Part shown: piece by piece, positions 51,002-60,327 of the stretch
Layout of the letters: every line of letters starts with the position of its first letter
How positions within the stretch are numbered: position 1 is the stretch's first letter
Position numbers and translations under genes: made by a program
Notes under the pieces: model-generated
The model's database searches: none
What the model saw: the letters and a program-made list of their open reading frames with translations, nothing else
Told to the model about the DNA's origin: nothing
NCBI GenBank assembly: GCA_012103505.1
Contig: WLWP01000001.1
Coordinates: forward strand, 1,178,001-1,242,000
From: Pseudomonadales bacterium
GTDB lineage: Bacteria; Pseudomonadota; Gammaproteobacteria; Pseudomonadales; Azotimanducaceae
Direction: 5' to 3'
Length of the DNA: 64,000 nt

Positions 51002-51408
51002 TGGAGAACTTAGAAGAGATTGTCGATACGTTTGAATTCTTAGATGACTGGGAAGATAAGTATCGGTTCGTCATAGATGCAGGGAAGTCGGTGCCTACCA
51101 TGCCCGAGGAGTCAAGAACGGAATCGAATCTCGTCAGAGGCTGTCAGAGTCAAGTTTGGATGACAACGACGCTGAATGCCGACGACACTCTCCACCTAAA
51201 TCTAGATAGCGATGCGCATATCGTTCGTGGCCTGATCAGTATTGTGCTAGCTGCATACAACGACAAATCGCCGAACGCGATTTTGGAATTCGATATAGAA
51301 GCACTGTTTTCGAGGCTGGCTCTACTTGAACATTTGTCTCAAACACGTGGAAACGGGTTGCGTGCGATGATCCAGCGAATCCGAGAAGTAGCTACGCGAT
51401 CGCTCTAG
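51001..51408 (+). CDS. sufE: Sulfur acceptor protein SufE
   Basis: 135-residue protein that accepts persulfide from SufS and hands it to SufBCD. FLDDWEDKYRFVIDAGKSVPTMPEE at the start and the Cys loop ESNLVRGCQSQVWM are typical. Starts at GTG 51001, overlapping the sufT stop codon. Last gene of the suf operon; it is convergent with the flagellar-associated DUF2802 gene with 12 bases between the two stops and no obvious terminator. Confidence 0.95.
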   Translation: MENLEEIVDTFEFLDDWEDKYRFVIDAGKSVPTMPEESRTESNLVRGCQSQVWMTTTLNADDTLHLNLDSDAHIVRGLISIVLAAYNDKSPNAILEFDIEALFSRLALLEHLSQTRGNGLRAMIQRIREVATRSL

Positions 51409-51420
51409 ACCACAAGTAGA

Positions 51421-51765
51421 TCAAAGACTTGCCTGTACGCGTAGAAGTCTTACCTCGTCACCAGAGAGGCCGAGAGTTTTACCAATTCCTACCAGTTCGC
51501 TACCTTGTTTGGCCCGTTCCCGCGCTTCCTCAACCAGCCACCGACGCGAAGAAACTTGCTCAAAACCTTGTTCGTCATTGCTAGAAATAGACAACCTGTC
51601 GACACTACGCGCCACATTGATGGAAGTATCAACGAACACATCAAGTTGTATTTGCAGCTTAGCGATCGTTTCTGCCTGTCTTAGATGCAACAGAACGACT
51701 AACGCGAGCCCGGCCGCAAGGGCGAAGCCGATCACACCCACCAATATGCTCTGTTCCATATCCAT
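51421..51765 (-). CDS. DUF2802 flagellar-cluster protein
   Basis: 114 residues: one N-terminal membrane helix (ILVGVIGFALAAGLALVVLLHL) followed by a cytoplasmic part with a coiled coil and the DUF2802 helix-turn-helix-like end VEEARERAKQGSELVGIGKTLGLSGDEVRLLRVQ. Proteins of this family usually lie just after motD or the chemotaxis genes in gamma flagellar clusters, as here, 3 bases after motD. Function unknown. Confidence 0.85.
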   Translation of the reverse strand: MDMEQSILVGVIGFALAAGLALVVLLHLRQAETIAKLQIQLDVFVDTSINVARSVDRLSISSNDEQGFEQVSSRRWLVEEARERAKQGSELVGIGKTLGLSGDEVRLLRVQASL

Positions 51766-51768
51766 AAC

Positions 51769-52632
51769 TTATTCCTCTCCGGTAAATAGTAGTCCGCCAT
51801 CCGCTTTCCGCGTTGGTATTACTGTGTTGTTTTCAATACGTCGAGAGCGGTCAACTATTGCAGTTGAGTGCTCCGTGTTTCTGTTCCGAGCTAAATCTGT
51901 GCGTCGCGCAACGACAATAACCACGCGGCGATTGCTTGCTCGCCCATCTGGTGTCGCGTTGGTAGCGATAGCGTGATTCTCGCCATAACCTACGGCTGAA
52001 ACTCGCTCTCGGCGAATTCCGCCTTGAACCAGATACTGAGCCACCGCAGACGCACGAGCTGCAGATAGAACCCAATTTGAGTTATACACCGCGCTTTCGG
52101 AAGGCACGTTGTCTGTATAACCCTCGATCGTCACTGGGTTTGAGTTACTTGCCAAGAGCTCTTGGACAACGCCGATCGCATTTCCGGCCTCGGGCGATAA
52201 AGTTGCAGAACCTGCAGGAAACAAAAGCGAGCCGCCAATCGTTAGCTCAAGCCAATCGTTATTCGAAACCACGGAAATGCCAGCGTCCTCTGAGAAACCG
52301 CTAGCCTTGATACCTTTCTGTAAATCATCTGACGTTATCTGGGTATTGCCTTCGTCTGGGTCTGCCCAACCATCCACATCCGGTATGTCGACCACGTGAG
52401 GTGATGCAGCGGGTGTAGGCTCTCCAACTTGGATAACATCTGGGCTAATCAACTTCGCTTCGAAAGCCTGAGCAAGTGTGTCGCTGAGCACTTTGTATTT
52501 GTCGTCGTTCACTGAAGAAATGGCATACATCACCACAAAAAACGCGAATAGCAGAGTGATGAAATCAGCGTAAGAGATCATCCAGCGATCAGCGTTGGAT
52601 TCGTCTTCAAGTATGTCTTTGCGGATACTCAT
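51769..52632 (-). CDS. motD: Flagellar stator protein MotD (MotB family)
   Basis: 287 residues from ATG 52632 (MSIRKDILEDESNADRWM). The single helix WMISYADFITLLFAFFVVMYAIS carries the proton-accepting Asp. The C-terminal OmpA-like peptidoglycan-binding domain is complete: VTIEGYTDNVPSESAVYNSNWVLSAARASAVAQYLVQGGI, RVSAVGYGENHAIATNATPDGRASNRRVVIVV. With MotC it forms a stator for rotation. The 22 residues further upstream in frame overlap motC and are not used. Confidence 0.94.
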   Translation of the reverse strand: MSIRKDILEDESNADRWMISYADFITLLFAFFVVMYAISSVNDDKYKVLSDTLAQAFEAKLISPDVIQVGEPTPAASPHVVDIPDVDGWADPDEGNTQITSDDLQKGIKASGFSEDAGISVVSNNDWLELTIGGSLLFPAGSATLSPEAGNAIGVVQELLASNSNPVTIEGYTDNVPSESAVYNSNWVLSAARASAVAQYLVQGGIRRERVSAVGYGENHAIATNATPDGRASNRRVVIVVARRTDLARNRNTEHSTAIVDRSRRIENNTVIPTRKADGGLLFTGEE

Positions 52633-52642
52633 GTGGCAGTAG

Positions 52643-53389
52643 CTACGCGACGGCAGCGATTCCCTGCAGTCTGACTTCGATGTTTCTTGGGTGTTCACCT
52701 TCGGCTATTGCAATCAATCCCTCGATAAACATTTCATCGGCGCTACTTTTACGTATTGCCAGACTCTTAATTCGGTCTGCAATGGGTAAAAACAAGAGAT
52801 TCGCAAAACCAACCCCATAGATCGTTGCTATGAAAGCCGTCGCAATCCCGTTACCTAACTCTTCCGGGTTGGCCAGGTTTCCCATCACTTGGATCAAACC
52901 GATGACAGCACCGAGGATGCCGATGGTGGGTGCATAGCCGCCCATGCTGCGGAAAACTTGTGATCCCGCGATGTCTGCATCTAGGCGTGCCTGGCAGTCC
53001 GACTCGAGTAAGCGCCTGATCGTTAAAGGTTCCACACCATCAATCAACAACTCCAGACCTTTTCGGTGAAAGTCATCAGCGGTGCCATCAGCCACGTTTT
53101 CTAAACCGAGCAACCCTTCTCGTCGGGCAATGCGACTCCAAGTCGCCATCCGCTCGATCTCGTCGCGCCACAGGAAGGTTGGCGGTATGAGCACCCAGGA
53201 AAGCAGCGACACCGACCGTTTTAGCCTTTCATAGGGGGTCTGTAGGATAATCGCTCCTAGCGTGCCCCCAATGACTATGATGAACGCAGGTCCGTCTAAC
53301 AATGATGCAAACGTACCACCTTCGAGGCTATTGCCCATAATGATGGCGGCAAACGCGAGAACGGCACCAACGACGGCTAGGATATCCAT
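52643..53389 (-). CDS. motC: Flagellar stator protein MotC (MotA family)
   Basis: 248 residues from ATG 53389 (MDILAVVGAVLAFAAIIMGN), 1 base after the fliA stop codon. Four helices; the third-fourth region has MGGYAPTIGILGAVIGLIQVMGNL and GIATAFIATIYGVGFANLLFLPIADR, the MotA channel segments with the key Pro and Thr residues. The charged cytoplasmic loop (LLGLENVADGTADDFHRKGLELLIDG) is typical. It works with MotD; fliA is directly upstream with no chemotaxis genes between. Confidence 0.94.
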   Translation of the reverse strand: MDILAVVGAVLAFAAIIMGNSLEGGTFASLLDGPAFIIVIGGTLGAIILQTPYERLKRSVSLLSWVLIPPTFLWRDEIERMATWSRIARREGLLGLENVADGTADDFHRKGLELLIDGVEPLTIRRLLESDCQARLDADIAGSQVFRSMGGYAPTIGILGAVIGLIQVMGNLANPEELGNGIATAFIATIYGVGFANLLFLPIADRIKSLAIRKSSADEMFIEGLIAIAEGEHPRNIEVRLQGIAAVA

Positions 53390-53390
53390 C

Positions 53391-54110
53391 TTATCTTTCG
53401 AGCCACTCTGTGATGTGACTTCGTACGCGTACGACAGCTTGACTGAGAATTTGCGATACCCGCGACTCACTCACTTCCAAGACAGCACCAATCTCTTTTA
53501 GGTTTAGTTCTTCTTCGTAGTACAACGACATGACAAGCTGCTCGCGCTCGGAAAGGCTACCGATACCGTCGGCGATACTCTCGAGCAGAGCGTCGCGTTC
53601 AACGCCATGGTCTCCCGCCGGGACATACGGAAGTATGCTGGGATCGTCCCCCTCGTTTACTTCCTCGTAACTGAATAGTCGACAACTAGCCGCATCCTTG
53701 ACAATGACATGGAACTCTTCGAGTGAGACGTTCATTGCCTTCGCAACATCGCGATCTGTCGCAATGCCGCCGTTCTTATGTTCTATGGTGCGAATTGTCT
53801 CGGTGACTCGACGCGAGTTTCTGTGCACCGACCGTGGCGCCCAATCGCCTTTGCGCATCTCATCTAGCATCGCGCCGCGAATTCGAATCCCTGCATAGGT
53901 CCCGAAGCTTGCGCCCTTGCTCGCATCGTATTTTGATACCGATTCAAGCAAGCCCAACATGCCAGCCTGGATAAGATCATCGAGTTGAACATTGTCCGGA
54001 AGACGTGCAATTAGATGATGGGCGATCCGTTTTACGAGATACGCATACTTCTCAACCGTTTCGCGTTGGTCGGAAATATCTTGATAAGTGGCGACGCCTT
54101 GATTCAGCAT
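53391..54110 (-). CDS. fliA: Flagellar sigma factor sigma-28
   Basis: 239-residue sigma factor for late flagellar genes. Region 2: YLVKRIAHHLIARLPDNVQLDDLIQAGMLGLLESVSKYDASKGASFGTYAGIRIRGAMLDEMRKGDWAPRSVHR; region 3: TDRDVAKAMNVSLEEF; region 4: LSEREQLVMSLYYEEELNLKEIGAVLEVSESRVSQILSQAV. All FliA segments are present. It lies 25 bp downstream of fleN and 1 bp upstream of motC. Confidence 0.95.
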   Translation of the reverse strand: MLNQGVATYQDISDQRETVEKYAYLVKRIAHHLIARLPDNVQLDDLIQAGMLGLLESVSKYDASKGASFGTYAGIRIRGAMLDEMRKGDWAPRSVHRNSRRVTETIRTIEHKNGGIATDRDVAKAMNVSLEEFHVIVKDAASCRLFSYEEVNEGDDPSILPYVPAGDHGVERDALLESIADGIGSLSEREQLVMSLYYEEELNLKEIGAVLEVSESRVSQILSQAVVRVRSHITEWLER

Positions 54111-54135
54111 TTGGATTTAGTCTTGCTAAATGCAG

Positions 54136-54966
54136 CTAGTGAACGGGATGGTCTGCGACAAGTCGTTCCACAAAGAACTCAAGGTGACCAGTCGGCATAG
54201 TTGGAATTGGCCAGCTATCAACTTGCTGAGCAAGCTTTTTGAAAGCTTGGGCGGACTTAGACGTTGGATGCAGCTCAACAACGCAGCGTTGCTTCTGCAC
54301 CGCTCGCCTCAGATGATCGTCAAATGGGATATATCCTGCATACATCAAGGAGATATCAAGAAAACGATCTGACACGTTAACAAGTTTGCTAAAGACCATC
54401 TCGGCGTCAGCTTCGTCGCGAACCATGTTCGCTACGACTCGTACCTTACTGATACCGAACTTCTGATTCAGAATTTTTATCAGTGCGTAAGCATCTGTTA
54501 CTGATGTCGGCTCATTGCAAACAACAACTAGGATTTCTTGCGCGGCACACAAAAAGCTCACCACGTCATCGGATATACCAGCAGCGGTATCGATCAAAAG
54601 CACATCCATGTTGTGTGCGATCTCGCTGAAGGCGGAGATAAGTCCAGCGTGTTCATGCGGACCTAACTTGACCATTTCTTGAAGCCCCGACGCTGCGGGA
54701 ACAATTTTTAGATCCTGTGGCCCCTGGATGACGACATCGCGCATCGAACAAGTTGAATCGAGTACATCTTTGAGTGTGTGCCGAGGTTTCAATCCCAACA
54801 AAACATCGACATTCGCCAGACCAAGATCCGCGTCCAGTAGAGTCACCCGCCGTTCCATTTGAGACAAAGCAAGTCCCAAGTTGACACTCACACTCGTCTT
54901 ACCCACACCGCCTTTGCCGCCTGTGACAGCCACGACTTGGATGGGTTTACCTGTGACATGATCCAT
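54136..54966 (-). CDS. fleN: Flagellar number regulator FleN/FlhG (MinD family)
   Basis: 276 residues from ATG 54966 (MDHVTGKPIQVVAV), which has AGGAG 9-13 bases upstream. ParA/MinD-type ATPase with deviant Walker A TGGKGGVGKTSVSVNLGLAL, LLDADLGLANVDVLLGL, and IDTAAGISDD. It limits flagellar number at the pole together with FlhF and the regulator FleQ. Between it and flhF (54967-55107) I see a short duplication (TTCCCTGCC twice) and no clear terminator. Confidence 0.93.
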   Translation of the reverse strand: MDHVTGKPIQVVAVTGGKGGVGKTSVSVNLGLALSQMERRVTLLDADLGLANVDVLLGLKPRHTLKDVLDSTCSMRDVVIQGPQDLKIVPAASGLQEMVKLGPHEHAGLISAFSEIAHNMDVLLIDTAAGISDDVVSFLCAAQEILVVVCNEPTSVTDAYALIKILNQKFGISKVRVVANMVRDEADAEMVFSKLVNVSDRFLDISLMYAGYIPFDDHLRRAVQKQRCVVELHPTSKSAQAFKKLAQQVDSWPIPTMPTGHLEFFVERLVADHPVH

Positions 54967-55107
54967 TGTCTCGTCTCCTGTTTCCCTGCCCACTACTTCC
55001 CTGCCTACGAGGCCTGCTGGTACGAGCCTTGAGTCACCTTCGGGAATTTAGTTCCGTCTATCTGAACGATAGCTTTAGTTTGGGATTGGTCAATTTTCTG
55101 ACAGAAA

Positions 55108-56079
55108 TTAGACAGATACCGAAATTGCGCTAGACGCGTGGTCATCGACTATATGAAATAGCGATGCATACGATGTGGCCGAGGCAAATTCCAAACCCTC
55201 AGGAATGTACCCGCTTGAGCCAAAAAATAGGACAGATTGCTCTGAATCATGCAGCCATCGTGCAACTGCTAGCCTATCTCCGGGCCTGTCGAGGTGGGTA
55301 ATCGCCACAACACGTGGTTGTCCACAGGCTTGGCGTTGCGCAATGAGACTCGCAACAGAATGCTCAGCGGAACAAACAAATATATCTCTCACGCCAGCGA
55401 TGGGCTCTGGCGCCCGCCTCTGCAGTTCTATAGCCGCGGTATCAATCAAGACTAGAGAGTTTTGATCATTACGCTGGACCGTCTGATGCAGTTGCGCCTC
55501 ACTCTGCATCAGAACCTGCACGCCCAACATTTGGCATGCAAGTTGGAGCTGTTCGGTCCCGGCTAAACGCTGATCGTCGGTAGAGATCACAACAATTTTA
55601 CTCGCGCCCTTAATCATGGCTGCTTCGACGACGAGTTTGATCAGCATAGACGTCTTGCCAACACCGGATCCACCCAAGAAACGAAGCGCACCGGCGAGGT
55701 TTGATATTCCTTCCCCAGCAAATGTCAGCTCAGGAAACGCTTCCTCTGGCTGTAGAGAAAATGCTGAGTCTACAATCTTGTTCGACTCCTCGGGATCCAG
55801 ATGTACTTCCTGGACAACAGGAAGCTCCAGAGCCGCCTCAATCTCAACACCGCCAGGGACTACGGTTTGGTTAAGGATGAGTGCGTCTGGTCCAAGCACA
55901 TCTCTTATCTCCTTAAATGCCGCGCCCATGCTTTTTGCGTGGAAGATCTGTGTTGCGGCCACGGTCTCGCCGCTGGCCGCGGCAGATTCGCCCTGTTCTT
56001 CCGCGATCAAACCTGCGCTCTCCCGCGGTAATCGACCTTCTCCGTGGGGTTCTTGCACGCGGTCCATATTGCTTTTCAC
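55108..56079 (-). CDS. flhF: FlhF-like SRP-type GTPase with altered nucleotide motifs
   Basis: 323 residues from GTG 56079, 7 bases after GGAGG. FlhF places flagella at the pole. An N-terminal extension of about 40 residues precedes the FlhF B domain (ATQIFHAKSMGAAFKEIRDVLGPDALILNQTVVPGGVEIEAALEL). The N-domain linker is very short. In the G domain the P-loop is kept (LGGSGVGKTSMLIKL), but STDDQRLAGTEQLQLA replaces the D-x-Y/F-R-x-G-A-x-EQL segment, DTAA replaces DTAG, and ITHLDRPGD replaces the TKLDE guanine motif. GTP binding or hydrolysis may be weakened. The length is under the usual 380-450. Confidence 0.82.
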   Translation of the reverse strand: MKSNMDRVQEPHGEGRLPRESAGLIAEEQGESAAASGETVAATQIFHAKSMGAAFKEIRDVLGPDALILNQTVVPGGVEIEAALELPVVQEVHLDPEESNKIVDSAFSLQPEEAFPELTFAGEGISNLAGALRFLGGSGVGKTSMLIKLVVEAAMIKGASKIVVISTDDQRLAGTEQLQLACQMLGVQVLMQSEAQLHQTVQRNDQNSLVLIDTAAIELQRRAPEPIAGVRDIFVCSAEHSVASLIAQRQACGQPRVVAITHLDRPGDRLAVARWLHDSEQSVLFFGSSGYIPEGLEFASATSYASLFHIVDDHASSAISVSV

Positions 56080-56097
56080 TTAGTATCCTCCAACTTC

Positions 56098-58170
56098 TTA
56101 AGCCGACCTTCCGATGGTCGACACAACGGTAATTTGTTTGTTCTCTGGTATCTCTTCATACGCAAGCACATGTATTACAGACTGCGATATACGTACAAAC
56201 TTCGCGAGTAGCGCTCGTATACCGGCAGAGACCAGAAGTACGGCGGGCTTTCCTGCCACCTCACGCTCTTGAGCCACTTCGATTACTGATTGCTGCAAGC
56301 GCTCAGCCATGGAAGGTTCGATGATCGGCGCTTCAGCACCGCCCTGGGATTTAGCTTGCAGCAACAACTGCTCGAGTTCTGGATCCAGAGTGATAACTTC
56401 TAGGGAAGCTTCCGCACCATAAATGTTTTGCACAATCATCCGGCCGAGCTGTCCACGGACCATGGTCGTTTGATCATCAATCGCAAGGTTGGTTGCGCTG
56501 CCATCCGCAAGACATTCTGCGATGGTTCTAAGATCCCGGATCGGAATTTTTTCCTTCAAAAGGTTTTGCAGTATTTTCAGCAAACCTGAGAGGCTAATAG
56601 CGTTCGGTACCAATTGTTCTGCCAGCTTTGGTGACGACTCAGACAAAAGATCGAGAAGGTGTTGTACCTCGTCGTGACCGATCAACTCTGCGGCATTCTC
56701 GAGCATGACCTGGTTAACATGTGTTGCAACCACCGTACTCGCATCAACGACGGTATACCCTAGCGTTTGAGCATTGTCTTTTTCGCTCTCCTCAATCCAG
56801 ACCGCTGGCAAGCCAAATGCTGGGTCTGTGGTCGCTAATCCGTTTACCTGCCCAAAGACTTCACCGGGATCAATCGCCAGCATTCTATCGCTGTGCACTT
56901 CACCCTCTGCTACCGCCACACCAGCAAGAGAAAAACGATACATCGTCGGTAACAAATCGAGGTTATCGCGAATGTGTATTGTTGGCACAAGAAAGCCGAG
57001 TTCTTGTGAAAGTTTTTTTCGCACACCACGGATACGACTAAGTAGTTCCCCGCCCTGCGCTTTGTCCACCATTGGGATGAGCTTGTAGCCAACTTCTAGG
57101 CCTAACGTATCTACTGGGGTTACATCGTTCCAGCTGACGTCAACGTCTTCATCAGCCACAACGGCGTTCTCAACTTCCGGGTCCTCTGACGCACCCTCTT
57201 CCCGAACTACTCTCCTGTGAATGAACCAAGCACTAATCGCAGCAACACTCGCTAGCGATAGAAAAACAAAATGAGGCATGCCCGGGATTACGCCGAGGAT
57301 AAACAGAATACCAGCTGCGACGCCAAGTGCCTTGGGGCGGGCAAACATCTGGGACATTACCTGTTGCCCCATATCGTGAGCACTATTTTCTCGAGTAACA
57401 ATGATTGCCGCTGCGGTAGAGAGTAAAAGGCTTGGAATTTGTGCAACCAAACCATCCCCGATTGTGAGCAAGGTGTAGTTTTCCAATGCCTGCGAAAAAG
57501 CCAGACTGTGTTGAATCATGCCGATGGTTAGACCACCGACAATATTGATGATCAGGATTAGTATGCCTGCAACAGCATCGCCTCGGACAAACTTAGATGC
57601 CCCGTCCATGGCGCCGTAAAAGTCTGCCTCTTCGGAAACTTCTTCACGTCGGCGTTTGGCTTGGTCCTGATCGATGATTCCGGAATTCAAATCAGCATCA
57701 ATCGCCATTTGTTTACCCGGCATCGCATCCAAGGTGAAGCGCGCGTTGACTTCAGATATACGTCCGGCGCCTTTTGTTACGACAACAAAGTTGATCAGTA
57801 CTAGGATGATAAAGACAACAAGACCGACGACGTAGTTGCCGCCAACCAAGACAGCTCCAAAAGATTCGATTACTTGACCCGCCGCCGCGCCTCCTTGATG
57901 CCCATCCAGTAACACCACACGTGTCGAAGCGACATTTAGTGCGAGACGCAACAATGTTGCAACGAGCAGTATTGTTGGAAAGGCTGCAAACTCGAGCGGG
58001 CGCATAACGTAGACCGCAACCAACAGAACAACCAACGCAAAGGTGATATTGAACGTGAAGGAAACGTCAAGTAGCCAGGGTGGCACTCGGATAGTCATTA
58101 ACGCCAGTATTAACAATAGTAGTAAGGGAATGCCTAAGGCACCGATCCGCAATTTACTCATCGACTTCAT
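56098..58170 (-). CDS. flhA: Flagellar export apparatus protein FlhA
   Basis: 690 residues. The N-terminal half has eight helices and the FHIPEP-like cytoplasmic loop (KGAGRISEVNARFTLDAMPGKQMAIDADLNSGIIDQDQAKRRREEVSEEADFYGAMDGASKFVRGDAVAGILILIINIVGG). The C-terminal half is the cytoplasmic platform for chaperone-substrate complexes (LGLEVGYKLIPMVD, RIRGVRKKLSQELGFLVPTIHIRDN). It forms the nonameric export gate ring. Its start overlaps the end of flhB by 17 bases. Confidence 0.97.
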   Translation of the reverse strand: MKSMSKLRIGALGIPLLLLLILALMTIRVPPWLLDVSFTFNITFALVVLLVAVYVMRPLEFAAFPTILLVATLLRLALNVASTRVVLLDGHQGGAAAGQVIESFGAVLVGGNYVVGLVVFIILVLINFVVVTKGAGRISEVNARFTLDAMPGKQMAIDADLNSGIIDQDQAKRRREEVSEEADFYGAMDGASKFVRGDAVAGILILIINIVGGLTIGMIQHSLAFSQALENYTLLTIGDGLVAQIPSLLLSTAAAIIVTRENSAHDMGQQVMSQMFARPKALGVAAGILFILGVIPGMPHFVFLSLASVAAISAWFIHRRVVREEGASEDPEVENAVVADEDVDVSWNDVTPVDTLGLEVGYKLIPMVDKAQGGELLSRIRGVRKKLSQELGFLVPTIHIRDNLDLLPTMYRFSLAGVAVAEGEVHSDRMLAIDPGEVFGQVNGLATTDPAFGLPAVWIEESEKDNAQTLGYTVVDASTVVATHVNQVMLENAAELIGHDEVQHLLDLLSESSPKLAEQLVPNAISLSGLLKILQNLLKEKIPIRDLRTIAECLADGSATNLAIDDQTTMVRGQLGRMIVQNIYGAEASLEVITLDPELEQLLLQAKSQGGAEAPIIEPSMAERLQQSVIEVAQEREVAGKPAVLLVSAGIRALLAKFVRISQSVIHVLAYEEIPENKQITVVSTIGRSA

Positions 58171-59293
58171 CCATCGTGTCCATCCCTTCTGGCACTTTTA
58201 TGTCGCCGAGGTTCGGGACGTTTGACCGTGTGCCAGCCCTAAACTCGTCGAGTTGATATACATAGGCCAGTACCTGAGCAATAGCGAGATACAAATCTTC
58301 AGGCACTTGTTGCTGAACATCTGTCGTGTAGTAGATGGCGCGAGCCAGAGGAGGTGCAGGAACGATCGGTACTTCGTTCGCGGCCGCAACTTCACGTATC
58401 CGCATAGCCATGAAATCAATGCCTTTCGCAACAAGCAGAGGGGCTTCCATGGTTGTGCTGTCATACTTGATCGCGATTGAGTAGTGTTCTGGGTTCGTGA
58501 TGATGACGTCAGCTGCCGGTACATCGTTAAGCATCTGGCGTTGCGCTACTTGTTGTTGCAATGCACGTATTTTGGCTTTGACTTCAGGTTTACCTTCCGA
58601 GTCTTTCATTTCATCCTTAACTTCTTGCTTGGTCATCTTCAGCTGTTTCTTGTGTTGTGCAATTTGAAAAGGCACATCTATAGCTGCGACTAAGATAAGG
58701 ACCAAACCGATAAAGACGAAAGCGATAGCTACGTATTCCATGGAGTTACTTATTGCAACCCGGACAGGTAAAGAACCCAGCTGTAGCAAATCTTCTAACA
58801 AAATACCCAAAGTTAGAGAAGCGACACCAGCAATCAGGACAAATTTGGCAATTGATTTCACTAACTCAACGGCGGATTTTGCCGAGAACATGCGACCAAA
58901 GCCTTTGATAATACTAAGGCGCTCGAGCTTGGGACTAAGTGCTTTAGCCGACAGCACAAAGCCGCCGACCATGACACTCGAAACAACGCCAGCGACGAAC
59001 AGAACTGCACTTAGGGGCGCGACCATTCCCAATGTATCGACAGCAGCAACGCCAAGGTAATACTGTAAAGGTTTGCTGACTTGAGCAGCCTGCTCAAATT
59101 GGCGTGTGGTCAGATCCATTATGCTGCTAGCAATATTGGGCATGACCGCGATCGTGGCGAGTGCTCCAAAGGTAACGATCGCAACACTGTTCAACTCGCG
59201 AGAACGGGCAACCTGCCCTTCTTCCCGGGATTTTTCCAGTTTCCGTGCGGTCGCGTCTTCTGTTTTTTCCTGCGCTTGCTGCTCTTCTGCCAT
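58154..59293 (-). CDS. flhB: Flagellar export switch protein FlhB, NPEH variant
   Basis: 379 residues: four helices in the first 215, a long connector and a C-terminal domain. N-terminus TEDATARKLEKSREEGQVARSRELNSVAIV is typical. The autocleavage site, normally NPTH, reads NPEH at residues 267-270 (codons 58495-58484) in ADVIITNPEHYSIAIKYD. Asn and Pro, between which cleavage takes place, remain, but the Thr is Glu. This could change the cleavage rate and hence the switch from rod/hook to filament export. It is directly downstream of fliR. Confidence 0.95.
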   Translation of the reverse strand: MAEEQQAQEKTEDATARKLEKSREEGQVARSRELNSVAIVTFGALATIAVMPNIASSIMDLTTRQFEQAAQVSKPLQYYLGVAAVDTLGMVAPLSAVLFVAGVVSSVMVGGFVLSAKALSPKLERLSIIKGFGRMFSAKSAVELVKSIAKFVLIAGVASLTLGILLEDLLQLGSLPVRVAISNSMEYVAIAFVFIGLVLILVAAIDVPFQIAQHKKQLKMTKQEVKDEMKDSEGKPEVKAKIRALQQQVAQRQMLNDVPAADVIITNPEHYSIAIKYDSTTMEAPLLVAKGIDFMAMRIREVAAANEVPIVPAPPLARAIYYTTDVQQQVPEDLYLAIAQVLAYVYQLDEFRAGTRSNVPNLGDIKVPEGMDTMDEVDE

Positions 59294-59294
59294 G

Positions 59295-60056
59295 TTAAGT
59301 CACCAACATGCTTAAGAAGTCTGATAGCAATCGGTGAAACTGGTCCGTCCAACCATGTAGCAAGAACCAGATAATCGATAGACCGAACACCAAGCTAAAT
59401 GGAAAGCCAAGCGCAAAAACGTTCAGCTGCGGGGCGCTTCGATTCATGATACCGAAAGACAAGTTCACAACTAATAGCGATGCAACGGCAGGAATAGCTA
59501 ACAAGATGCCGCCAACGAACATCCAGCCACCCAGTCGGGCAACGTTTAGACCCATCTCCGCCAGTCCACCGCCGAAGCTACCCAGACTTAGTTGGTAGCC
59601 CTTGATTAGGATTTCGAAAAGAATCAGATGACCATTTACTGCGAGGAAAGAAAGGGTCACGAGCATCAGGAAAAATTGTGACCAGACGGTCACCTGCACG
59701 CCGTTGCCCGGGTCAACCATCGCAGCAAACCCGAGTCCCATTTGCATCCCAATGAACTGACCGGCGATAACAAAGAGCTGAAAAAAGATCGCTGCACTAA
59801 AACCTAAGCCCATAGACATGAGCACCTGTACAAGCAGATTCGAAAGATCAGATACCTCAATTGCGCTTAGGTCTATTCCAACCGGTAACACTGGCGTCAA
59901 CGCTAACGCGACTGCGAAGACAATTGCGATTCTGATCCGACGAGAGACGAGCTGATTGCCAAATATTGGGACGGTCATAAAGAATCCACTCAAGCGAAGT
60001 AGATTCCAAATAAAGTCGCCCATGTAACCCATAACTGATCCGAGTGCGATAGTCAT
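59295..60056 (-). CDS. fliR: Flagellar export protein FliR
   Basis: 253-residue membrane protein of the FliP5Q4R1 export channel. Six hydrophobic segments; family segments are RLSGFFMTVPIFGNQLVSRRIRIAIVFAVALAL, FVIAGQFIGMQMGLGFAAMVDPGNGVQVTVWSQFF and GGWMFVGGILLAIPAVASLLVVNLSFGIMNRSAPQLNVFALGFP. One base separates it from the fliQ stop and from the flhB start region, in the conserved fliP-Q-R-flhB-flhA order. Confidence 0.95.
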   Translation of the reverse strand: MTIALGSVMGYMGDFIWNLLRLSGFFMTVPIFGNQLVSRRIRIAIVFAVALALTPVLPVGIDLSAIEVSDLSNLLVQVLMSMGLGFSAAIFFQLFVIAGQFIGMQMGLGFAAMVDPGNGVQVTVWSQFFLMLVTLSFLAVNGHLILFEILIKGYQLSLGSFGGGLAEMGLNVARLGGWMFVGGILLAIPAVASLLVVNLSFGIMNRSAPQLNVFALGFPFSLVFGLSIIWFLLHGWTDQFHRLLSDFLSMLVT

Positions 60057-60057
60057 G

Positions 60058-60327
60058 TCAGCCTAAGAGTCCAGGTATAGCCGCAAATATTTGTTGGAAG
60101 TGATCAATAAACTGACCAAGTATCCAGGGACCCGCGGCCATGATGGATACCAGAGTCATAATCAATCTGGGAAGGAACGAGAGTGTCTGTTCGTTGACTT
60201 GCGTAGCCGCTTGGATGACAGCAACAAAAAGACCAACAAAAAGGCTAGGCAGCACTAAGACCATTACAATAATGACGACGAGACCAAGCGCATCACCGAA
60301 AACGGATAGAACATCACCGACAGTCAC
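60058..60327 (-). CDS. fliQ: Flagellar export protein FliQ
   Basis: 89-residue protein with two helices joined by [19 protein letters not shown], the FliQ signature. It is a component of the FliPQR channel. The start codon overlaps the fliP stop by 4 bp (60324-60327), so translation is coupled. Confidence 0.95.
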   Translation of the reverse strand: MTVGDVLSVFGDALGLVVIIVMVLVLPSLFVGLFVAVIQAATQVNEQTLSFLPRLIMTLVSIMAAGPWILGQFIDHFQQIFAAIPGLLG

